DNA of 6,228 bases, from contig NZ_JZWV01000138.1 in NCBI RefSeq assembly GCF_000966975.1, positions 1 to 6,228 on the forward strand, read 5' to 3'. Below are positions 1 to 5,406 of this stretch, piece after piece; the first letter of the stretch is position 1, and every line of letters begins with the position of its first letter. The DNA is from Streptomyces katrae. GTDB taxonomy: Bacteria > Actinomycetota > Actinomycetes > Streptomycetales > Streptomycetaceae. Below the pieces are notes generated by a model that made no database searches, was not told the origin of the DNA, and saw only the letters and a program-made list of their open reading frames with translations. A program made the position numbers and the translations under genes.

Positions 1-960
1 GGCCCGCGCCCGGGAGCGGGCCGGCATCGAAGCCAGCGCCGGCACCTCCGCCGGGCCGATCCAGCCGGCGGCCGAGTACACCGACAGCTCGGCGGCGACG
101 ACCCGCAGCCGCTCGCGCCGCATCCGCACCGCCAGCCACAGCAGCAGCCCGAACACCGGGACCATCACGCAGCCGTAGACCCAGTAGAACCCGTACCGCC
201 CCACGTGCGAGGAGCCGTTCCACGCCGCGTGCGCGGCCATGGCCAGGGCGAGGCCGAACAGCGGGGGGCCGGCCCGGCGGCTGCGGCGGCCGCCGGCGGC
301 GGCCACCCCGAGGCCGAGGCCCGTGAGCACGGTGAACAGCGGGTGCGCGAAGGGGGAGAGCACGACCCGGACGAAGAAGGTCGCGGCCGTCACCGAGTCC
401 AGCGCGCCCGTGCCCTTGGCCAGGTCCTCCTCGAAGGCGTTGCCCAGGTAGAGCACGTTCTCGGTGAAGGCGAAACCGGTCGCGGTGAACCCGGCGAACA
501 CGAAACCGTCGGCGGCGCCCGCGGAAGGCGGTCTTCGGAAGGCGAACACGGCGAACAGCACCGCCGCCTTCGCGGACTCCTCCACGACCGGCGCCACCGC
601 CACCGAGCCGAGCAGGTCGGCCGCCGAGGGGTCGGCGGCCTCGGCCATCCACTCCGTGGCGAAGCTGTTGGCCAGTATCGCGATCAGCGCCGCGGTGCAG
701 GCCCCCCAGCCGAAGCAGAACAGCAACTGCCGCCACGGGCCGGGCGCGGCCCGGCCCAGCCACCGGAACGCCGCCATCAGTGGCGGCACCGGCAGCAGGG
801 CCAGGCCGAGGCCTACGCAGAACCCGGCCGTGCCGGTCTGCTCCCGCACGAGTTCGAGGATCGCGACCCCGGTCGTGCCGAGCAGGACGACGAGCACGCA
901 CGCGCGGGCCGTGCCCGACGGGCGTGCGAGCACACGGGAGAGCGAGGGTGCTCGGAGCAC
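1..960 (-). CDS. PrsW-family intramembrane metalloprotease, C-terminus cut by window edge
   Basis: Membrane-embedded glutamic-type protease of the PrsW/CAAX-protease-like superfamily, which cleaves membrane protein substrates (in Bacillus, an anti-sigma factor); the substrate here is unknown. Visible motifs in order are E127-E128-x-x-K131 (EExxK), F163-x-x-x-E167 (in GFAFTEN), H206 (FAHPL) and H244-x-x-x-N248 (HAAWN), the usual PrsW set. About seven or eight hydrophobic segments alternate along the protein, for example residues about 20-38, 46-65, 79-98 and 255-275, so it sits in the cytoplasmic membrane. 320 codons are visible with no stop, and the reading frame continues past the left edge. 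The start chosen is GTG at 960; an in-frame TAG lies four codons upstream. An ATG at 962 overlaps it but is in the wrong frame. It lies 41 bp downstream of trmB and is probably co-transcribed, with a possible own promoter. Family assignment is firm; ortholog identity to Bacillus PrsW is not implied. Confidence 0.93.
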   Translation of the reverse strand, partial: MLRAPSLSRVLARPSGTARACVLVVLLGTTGVAILELVREQTGTAGFCVGLGLALLPVPPLMAAFRWLGRAAPGPWRQLLFCFGWGACTAALIAILANSFATEWMAEAADPSAADLLGSVAVAPVVEESAKAAVLFAVFAFRRPPSAGAADGFVFAGFTATGFAFTENVLYLGNAFEEDLAKGTGALDSVTAATFFVRVVLSPFAHPLFTVLTGLGLGVAAAGGRRSRRAGPPLFGLALAMAAHAAWNGSSHVGRYGFYWVYGCVMVPVFGLLLWLAVRMRRERLRVVAAELSVYSAAGWIGPAEVPALASMPARSRARA

Positions 961-972
961 ATGATGACCCTA
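960..972 (-). promoter_or_regulatory. Candidate -10 element giving a leaderless protease mRNA
   Basis: On the minus strand TAGGGT (972-967) is followed by six bases and then the GTG start at 960. This fits a Streptomyces -10 hexamer (TANNNT) with transcription starting at or beside the start codon. I see no good -35 box at 16-18 bp. The same bases contain GGTAGGG, which could instead act as a weak ribosome binding site, so the reading is ambiguous. Confidence 0.35.
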
Positions 973-1001
973 CCGAGCCGCTCGGACACTCGGAGTGACG
1001 T

Positions 1002-1850
1002 TTATCCGTTCTTGGGCTCTGCGTTGGGTTCTGTGCGAGTGAAGAGGAGGTCGTGTACGACGTGCCCCTTGTCGAGGCCCTGGCCCTCGAAGCGGGTGAG
1101 CGGGCGGAACTCCGGGCGCGGGGCGTAGCCGCCGTCGGCCTGGGTGTTCTCGAACTCGGGGTGCGCGGTGAGCACTTCGAGCATCTGCTCGGCGTACGGC
1201 TCCCAGTCCGTCGCGCAGTGCAGCAGCGCGCCGGGCGCCAGGCGGGTGGCGGCCAGGTCGAGGAACTCCGGCTGGATCAGCCGGCGCTTGTGGTGGCGGG
1301 CCTTGGGCCACGGGTCCGGGAAGTAGACGCGCATCCCCGCGAGGGAGGCGGGCGGCAGCATCTCGCGGAGCAGGATGATGGCGTCGCCGTTCGCCACGCG
1401 GACGTTGGTCATCCCGCCGCGCTCGGCGAGGGCGAGGAGGTTGCCCTGGCCGGGGGTGTGGACGTCGACGGCGAGGATGCCGGTGGAGGGGTCGGCGGCG
1501 GCCATCTGGGCGGTGGCCTCGCCCATGCCGAAGCCGATCTCCAGGACCACGGGGAGGCCGCCGAAGAGGCGGTCGAGGTCGATGACCTCTCGGCCGTCGA
1601 TGTCCAGGCCCCAGGTGCCCCACAGGCGCTTGAGCGCCTCGCCCTGGCCGGTGGTGACCCGGCTGCGGCGCGGCTGGAAGCTGCGGATGCGGCGCTCGTG
1701 GTGCGAGCCGGCGGGGTCGGGCGCGGGGCCGTCGGGGAACCGCGGCTCGGTCCGCCACTTGGGCGGCACGTACCCGCCGTTCTCCGTCGGTGAGGCTGCC
1801 TCCGGCGCGGCGTCGGGGAGGCTGGGCTGGGGGTTCAGGGACTCAGACAC
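1002..1850 (-). CDS. trmB: tRNA (guanine-N7-)-methyltransferase
   Basis: Cytoplasmic S-adenosylmethionine-dependent enzyme that makes 7-methylguanosine in the variable loop (position 46) of tRNAs. The 282-aa product shows the full TrmB signature: SAM-binding EIGFGMG at residues 104-110, YFPDPWPKARHHKRR at 176-190 with the conserved Asp179, DWEPYAE at 215-221, and T252-x-x-E255 in TRFEGQGLDKGH near the C-terminus. Compared with the roughly 240-aa E. coli enzyme, there is an extra N-terminal segment of about 50-60 residues rich in Pro, Ala and charged residues, probably disordered, a common feature of actinomycete versions. The start is GTG at 1850, 51 bp after the lhgO stop; no Shine-Dalgarno sequence precedes it, but a -10-like TAGAAT lies nine bases upstream. 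Stop is TAA. A confident family and function call. Confidence 0.97.
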   Translation of the reverse strand: MSESLNPQPSLPDAAPEAASPTENGGYVPPKWRTEPRFPDGPAPDPAGSHHERRIRSFQPRRSRVTTGQGEALKRLWGTWGLDIDGREVIDLDRLFGGLPVVLEIGFGMGEATAQMAAADPSTGILAVDVHTPGQGNLLALAERGGMTNVRVANGDAIILLREMLPPASLAGMRVYFPDPWPKARHHKRRLIQPEFLDLAATRLAPGALLHCATDWEPYAEQMLEVLTAHPEFENTQADGGYAPRPEFRPLTRFEGQGLDKGHVVHDLLFTRTEPNAEPKNG

Positions 1851-1865
1851 AATGCGCCGATTCTA
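1850..1865 (-). promoter_or_regulatory. Candidate -10 element giving a near-leaderless trmB mRNA
   Basis: Minus-strand TAGAAT (1865-1860) sits nine bases before the GTG start of trmB. Transcription 7-10 bases downstream would begin within three bases of the start codon. The bases between carry no purine-rich ribosome binding site, which favours leaderless initiation. The -35 region is pure GC with no match to TTGACR, so this rests on the -10 and on the absent Shine-Dalgarno only. Confidence 0.4.
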
Positions 1866-1901
1866 CGCCGGGCGCCCCGTCCCGGCCGGGCGGCGGCGGG
1901 G

Positions 1902-3104
1902 TCAGGCGGAGCGCAGGGTGCGCAGGGCCCGGGCGGCGATCTCGCGGCCGATCGGGAGGGACGCCGTCGCCGCGGGGGAGGGGGCGTTCAGGACGTGCAC
2001 CGTGCGCGGGGCCTCGCGGATGAGGAAGTCGTCCACCAGGGTCCCGTCCCGCAGGACGGCCTGGGCGCGGACTCCCGCCGTGGCGGGGGTGAGGTCCGCC
2101 TCCGTGACGGCGGGCAGCAGGCGGCGCACGGCCTCGGTGAAGGCCGCCTTCGACAGGGAGCGGTGGATCTCGCCCGCCCCGTACCGCCAGTGCCGCGCGG
2201 CCATCCGCCAGGATCCCGGCCAGGCCAGCTCCGTGCCGAGGTCGCGCGGCCGGACCGTGCCCCAGCGGTAGCCCTCCCGGGCCAGCGCCGGCACGGCGTT
2301 CGGGCCGACGTGGACCCCGCCGCCGATGCCCCGCGTCAGGTGCACCCCGAGGAAGGGGAACGCCGGGTCGGGGACGGGATAGACCAGCCCGCGCACCAGC
2401 GAGGGCCGGGCCAGGTCGTGGTACTCGCCCCGGAAGGGGATGATCCGCATGCCCGGGTCGTCCCCGGCCAGCCGGGCGATCCGGTCGCACTGCAGGCCCG
2501 CGCAGTTCACCAGCACCCGCGCCCGGACCACCTGCCCCGACCGGGTCCGCACCGCCACCGCGGACGGGCGGCGCGAGATCAGGTCGACCTCCGCCCCGTA
2601 GACGATCTCCGCGCCGGAGGACTCGGCGAGCTGCGCGGCCACCTGGCCGTAGTCCACGATCCCGGTGGTGCCGACGTGGATCGCGGCCAGGCCGCTGATC
2701 TCCGGCTCGTACTCAGCGATCTGCGCCGGCCCCAGCTCGCGCACCGGGATGCCGTTCTCCCGGCCGCGCTGGACCAGGGAGTGCAGGCGGGGCAGCTCGG
2801 AGCGGTCCGTGGCCACGATCAGCTTGCCGGTCACCTCGTGCGCGATGCCGTGCTCCGCGCAGAACTTCACCATCTCGGCGGCCCCGCGCACCGCGAAGCG
2901 CGCCTTGAGGGAGCCGGGGCGGTAGTAGATGCCGCTGTGGATCACCCCGCTGTTGCGGCCCGTCTGGTGCCGGGCGGGCCCGGACTCCTTCTCCAGCACG
3001 GTCACGCGGGTCCCGGGAGCCAGGCTCGACAGGGCATGCGCCGTCGACAGGCCGACGATCCCGCCACCGATCACCAGCACATCGCAGTCCACGCCGCCGC
3101 CCAC
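1902..3104 (-). CDS. lhgO: L-2-hydroxyglutarate dehydrogenase/oxidase, FAD-dependent
   Basis: Oxidises L-2-hydroxyglutarate to 2-oxoglutarate, a repair reaction that removes a side product of central metabolism. Homologues pass electrons to the quinone pool or to oxygen; the sequence does not tell which applies here. The 400-aa product has a DAO-type FAD fold: the dinucleotide motif G13-x-G15-x-x-G18 after a hydrophobic strand, and Glu38 at the end of the second strand (VTVLEKE). Family-diagnostic blocks are TGRNSGVIHSGIYY (48-61), FRGEY (224-228), VYPVPDPAFPFLGVH (241-255), GVRAQ (344-348) and NAPSPAATASLPIG (373-386). Length is normal for the family. The start is GTG at 3104, chosen because GGAGGT lies exactly six bases upstream; a second in-frame GTG four codons later lacks such a site. 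It lies 50 bp downstream of the regulator gene and 51 bp upstream of trmB. Confidence 0.95.
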   Translation of the reverse strand: MGGGVDCDVLVIGGGIVGLSTAHALSSLAPGTRVTVLEKESGPARHQTGRNSGVIHSGIYYRPGSLKARFAVRGAAEMVKFCAEHGIAHEVTGKLIVATDRSELPRLHSLVQRGRENGIPVRELGPAQIAEYEPEISGLAAIHVGTTGIVDYGQVAAQLAESSGAEIVYGAEVDLISRRPSAVAVRTRSGQVVRARVLVNCAGLQCDRIARLAGDDPGMRIIPFRGEYHDLARPSLVRGLVYPVPDPAFPFLGVHLTRGIGGGVHVGPNAVPALAREGYRWGTVRPRDLGTELAWPGSWRMAARHWRYGAGEIHRSLSKAAFTEAVRRLLPAVTEADLTPATAGVRAQAVLRDGTLVDDFLIREAPRTVHVLNAPSPAATASLPIGREIAARALRTLRSA

Positions 3105-3110
3105 GCTGAC

Positions 3111-3116
3111 ACCTCC
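3111..3116 (-). promoter_or_regulatory. Ribosome binding site of lhgO
   Basis: Minus-strand GGAGGT, six bases before the GTG at 3104. It is the strongest Shine-Dalgarno match on the minus strand of this window and decides the lhgO start in a region where several GTG codons are in frame. Confidence 0.8.
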
Positions 3117-3154
3117 CACCCCTGCATCTTGCACCCCGCCACCGACAATAGGGG

Positions 3155-4753
3155 CTACGCGGGTGTGACCAGCAGCGGCCGGGCCCGTTCGCGCAGCTCC
3201 GCGACGCGCGGCTCGTCCCCGTACGGCTCCAGGCGGTGCAGCAGGTCCCGTACGTACTCGGTGGTGCGGGCGGAGGAGATGCGGCCCGCGACCTCCACGG
3301 CCCGGGTGCCGGCGGCGCAGGCCGCGTCCAGGTTGCCCGACTCCAGCTCGGCGACCGCGCTCACCACCAGCCGCAGGCCGTGCGAGCGCACGTACTCCTC
3401 CGTGGGGCGGGAGAGGGCCTGCTCGGTGAAGCGGCGGACCTGACGGGGGAGTTTGAGGTCCCGGTAGCATTCCGCGGCATCCGCCGCGAAACGGTCGTAC
3501 GAGTAGAAACCCAGCCAGGTCGGGTCGGAATCCCCCTCGCGGGAGCGTTCCAGCCAGCCCTCGGCCGCGCGCAGCGCCGAACCGGCCGCCGCCGAGTCGC
3601 CGGCCTTGGCGTGCGCCCGGGCCTCCACGAGGCGGAAGAAGCTCATGGTGCGGGCGGTGGCCAGGCCCCGGTTGCGCTCGACGGCCGCCTGGGCGAGGTC
3701 GACCCCCTCGTCCGGGAAGTCCCGGTAGGTCGCCTGGAGGGACATCGAGGCCAGGACGTACCCGCCGAGCGGCACGTCGGCGGCCGCACGGGCCAGCCGC
3801 AGCGCCTGGATGTAGTACCGCTGGGCCGCCTCCTGCTGGCCGGTGTCGAAGGCCATCCACCCGGCCAGCCGGGTCAGTTCGGCGGTCGCCCCGAACAGCG
3901 CGCGGCCCACCTCGTCCGTGTAGGAGCCGAGCAGCAGCGGCGCCGCGTCCACCCGCAGGCACTCGGGGACCATCGACGAACGCCAGTCCCCGCCGCCGTA
4001 CTTGGAGTCCCAGCGGCGCGCGTCCTCCGCCGCCTCCCGCAGCTTGGCCACGTCGCTGTGCCCGACGCGCTGCGGGGAGGCGTCCGGGAGCACCGGCACG
4101 GGGGCCGCCACCGGCGCCGGGACGGCGGTTTCGGTTCCGGGGCGGGCGGGCACAACGCCCTGCGCGGGGGTTTCGGGAGCGCGCCGGGGCGCGACGACGG
4201 AGGTGGTGCGCACCGGAGCCGCCGTACGCACGCCACCGCCCGCGGGGGCGGGCGGTCCGGGGTCCGGGGCGGGGCCCGGCTCGCGGGCCACCGAGCTGTC
4301 CGCGGGCGATATCAGCCACCGCGAGGCCGGCGTCGCGTACGCCGAGACGGAGAAGGAACCGGCGAGCGACTGCCAGATCCCGCCACCGCCGCGCCGGCCC
4401 GCGAGGTCCAGCCGGTAGAGGTCGGTCGCCGACCGTACGGCCGCGCCGACATCGCGCGGGAAGGCCAGCCCGACCTCCGGCGCGGGGTCGGCGTCTGCCA
4501 GCCCGATCTCGTGCAGCGGCACCGGACGCCCCAGCTTCGCGCCGATCGCGGCGGCGATCAGGTGCGGGGCCGCGCCCTGCGGCACCATCCCCTTCGACAC
4601 CCACCGCGCGACGGAGGTCTTGTCGTACCGGAGCGTCAGGCCGCGCTGTGCTCCGAGGTCGTTGACCCGCCGGGCCAGTCCCGCGTTGCTGATGCCCGCC
4701 AGGGCGAGGACGGCGCCGAGCTTCTCGTTGGGCTCGCGGAGCTCCCTGGACAT
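3155..4753 (-). CDS. ORF1590-like sporulation-associated regulator (HTH plus TPR-like)
   Basis: Likely cytoplasmic DNA-binding regulator of Streptomyces development. I recognise it as resembling the S. griseus sporulation gene product ORF1590 and, more loosely, NsdA-type TPR regulators; this is from memory of the family, not a search. The 532-aa product (about 56 kDa) starts with an XRE-like helix-turn-helix, residues about 12-55 ([11 protein letters not shown], then [10 protein letters not shown]). A small helical stretch follows to about 120, then a Pro/Ala/Val-rich, probably disordered linker at about 150-230. The conserved [10 protein letters not shown] block at 248-257 leads into an all-helical TPR-like region to about 520. 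No membrane segment or signal peptide is visible. The ATG at 4753 has GAGGGG six bases upstream; an in-frame ATG at 4798 lacks a ribosome binding site. It is the first gene of the leftward group. An internal ATG at residue 56 could give an HTH-less form. Confidence 0.88.
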   Translation of the reverse strand: MSRELREPNEKLGAVLALAGISNAGLARRVNDLGAQRGLTLRYDKTSVARWVSKGMVPQGAAPHLIAAAIGAKLGRPVPLHEIGLADADPAPEVGLAFPRDVGAAVRSATDLYRLDLAGRRGGGGIWQSLAGSFSVSAYATPASRWLISPADSSVAREPGPAPDPGPPAPAGGGVRTAAPVRTTSVVAPRRAPETPAQGVVPARPGTETAVPAPVAAPVPVLPDASPQRVGHSDVAKLREAAEDARRWDSKYGGGDWRSSMVPECLRVDAAPLLLGSYTDEVGRALFGATAELTRLAGWMAFDTGQQEAAQRYYIQALRLARAAADVPLGGYVLASMSLQATYRDFPDEGVDLAQAAVERNRGLATARTMSFFRLVEARAHAKAGDSAAAGSALRAAEGWLERSREGDSDPTWLGFYSYDRFAADAAECYRDLKLPRQVRRFTEQALSRPTEEYVRSHGLRLVVSAVAELESGNLDAACAAGTRAVEVAGRISSARTTEYVRDLLHRLEPYGDEPRVAELRERARPLLVTPA

Positions 4754-4759
4754 GCGCCA

Positions 4760-4765
4760 CCCCTC
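4760..4765 (-). promoter_or_regulatory. Ribosome binding site of the ORF1590-like gene
   Basis: Minus-strand GAGGGG, six bases before ATG 4753. It supports this start over the in-frame ATG at 4798, which is preceded by CCGGGCGCCT and has no Shine-Dalgarno match. Confidence 0.7.
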
Positions 4766-4822
4766 GTCACACGCGGAACGCAGACGCCGCCGGGGCATAG
4801 GCGCCCGGCATTTCGTAAACCC

Positions 4823-4851
4823 AGCGTAGTTCCCCGCCTCCCAAGCGTTAA
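4823..4851 (-). promoter_or_regulatory. Candidate HrdB-type promoter for the leftward gene group
   Basis: Minus strand: -35 TTAACG (4851-4846, one mismatch to TTGACG), a spacer of exactly 17 bases, and -10 TACGCT (4828-4823, fits TANNNT). Transcription would start near 4815-4817, giving a 5' leader of about 62-64 bases before ATG 4753. The stretch is less GC-rich than its surroundings. I found no WhiG-type match (TAAA, about 15 bases, GCCGATAA) in this region, so if the gene is developmentally controlled the control is not visible as an alternative sigma site here. Confidence 0.5.
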
Positions 4852-5081
4852 GGCCCCGAGTTCCGTATGGCGAGATTGTTGTCCGTGCGCACAGTCCGCC
4901 GGGGCCCGCTCCCCGGGGCGCACGCCTCGGATCGTGCTCCGGCCGTGTGGCCGTGCGCCCGGCCGTGCGCTCTGGCCGCACCCGGGGCCCGGCGATTCGA
5001 TGTGCCGTGCGTGGGTCGGCCCGCCGCGTGCATGCGGCAGGCCGGGGGATGCCGCTGCCTCAATCCCCGCGGGTGGCGGAA

Positions 5082-5115
5082 CGGTCCGGGGGGTGCGATC
5101 AGGCCTCCCGGACCG
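5082..5115. repeat. Perfectly nested inverted repeat, 12-bp stem
   Basis: CGGTCCGGGGGG (5082-5093) pairs with CCTCCCGGACCG (5104-5115) over 12 positions, 11 Watson-Crick and one G-T, around a ten-base loop. No T-run follows on either strand, so it is not a textbook intrinsic terminator, although streptomycete terminators often lack one. It lies about 290 bp before the plus-strand gene and about 330 bp upstream of the minus-strand gene. It could be a leader structure, an operator or a terminator of an unseen short RNA. Confidence 0.6.
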
Positions 5116-5170
5116 CGCCCCGCGGCCTCCCGCCGCCTCCCGCGCGAGGACGCGTACGGGTGCTCAGTAC

Positions 5171-5188
5171 GGCCGAAGAATGGCCGAA
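5171..5188 (+). repeat. GGCCGAA direct repeat, 11-bp period
   Basis: GGCCGAA occurs at 5171-5177 and 5182-5188, so the copies start 11 bp apart, about one helical turn. They also form a small dyad CGGCC/GGCCG (5170-5186). This spacing is typical of a tandem regulator site, but two seven-base copies can arise by chance in GC-rich DNA. Confidence 0.35.
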
Positions 5189-5393
5189 ACCGACCTATGG
5201 GGCGGTGGGAACGGAACGCCAAATACCGTGTGGCCACGGCGTGTTCGTTTACATGTGCGCCCCCCGAAGCCGCTCTCGCACGCCCGTCTCGTGGCAGCAT
5301 GGACCCCGAGCCACCGGGGCCCCGCCGGCCGCGCCCTCGGCGCCGACCACATCGTCCGTGCCGCCCGTTGCCCCGGTCATGTGCCCACGGGCT

Positions 5394-5401
5394 GGGGGAG
5401 G
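5394..5401 (+). promoter_or_regulatory. Ribosome binding site of the asparagine-synthase-like gene
   Basis: GGGGGAGG ends five bases before GTG 5407 and decides that start. The in-frame ATG at 5299, 36 codons upstream, has no such site. Confidence 0.7.
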
Positions 5402-5406
5402 CGGCG

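Larger units (their letters stand above)
4754..5406. other. Divergent intergenic region, no gene seen
   Basis: 653 bp between two divergent genes. I see no convincing coding sequence: open frames here lack the strong third-position GC bias of the flanking genes, and the ATG at 5180 opens a frame that soon uses a TTA codon. Contents: the promoter and ribosome binding site of the leftward gene; a small palindrome GTGCGCAC (4885-4892); GGCCGTG repeated at 4941, 4949 and 4961, with a partial fourth copy at 4974; a strong hairpin at 5082-5115; GCCTCCCG at 5103, 5125 and 5135; a GGCCGAA direct repeat at 5171 and 5182; a CCGTG/CACGG dyad (5226-5239); and a less GC-rich stretch at about 5161-5260 that is the most promoter-like part for the plus-strand gene. 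I could not fix a -35/-10 pair there. Confidence 0.7.

Noticed and set aside
960..962. ATG at 962 as start of the protease gene
   Set aside because: It is in a different frame from the protease motifs and meets a stop after about 40 codons; the overlapping GTG at 960 is in the right frame, so no frameshift is needed.
973..985. CCGAG/CTCGG dyad between trmB and the protease gene as a terminator
   Set aside because: Only five base pairs with a three-base loop and no T-run; too weak to call in such GC-rich DNA.
205..1128. A plus-strand frame over the protease and trmB end
   Set aside because: Antisense to the PrsW-family gene with its EExxK and FxxxE motifs; the product is Arg/Glu/Gly-rich with no domain.
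1053..1793. A plus-strand Val/Gly/Glu-rich frame of 246 codons
   Set aside because: Antisense shadow of trmB, whose own frame matches every TrmB motif.
1902..4760. A single 952-codon minus-strand open frame that includes lhgO with a long N-terminal extension
   Set aside because: The upstream part is antisense-free but out of frame over the real HTH/TPR gene, is Arg/Gly/Pro-rich with no domain, and a strong ribosome binding site marks the lhgO start at 3104.
4796..4798. Upstream in-frame ATG for the ORF1590-like gene
   Set aside because: No Shine-Dalgarno upstream, whereas ATG 4753 has GAGGGG at ideal spacing and is followed directly by the HTH region.
5299..5406. ATG 36 codons upstream of, and in frame with, the asparagine-synthase-like gene
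   Set aside because: The extension would be Pro/Arg-rich, has no ribosome binding site, and family members start with the M-x-W/F-L-V-G type strand seen at 5407.
5180..5406. Possible small gene starting at ATG 5180, considered as a RiPP precursor
   Set aside because: No ribosome binding site, mixed codon use including TTA, no stop before the next gene in this frame, and no leader/core pattern.
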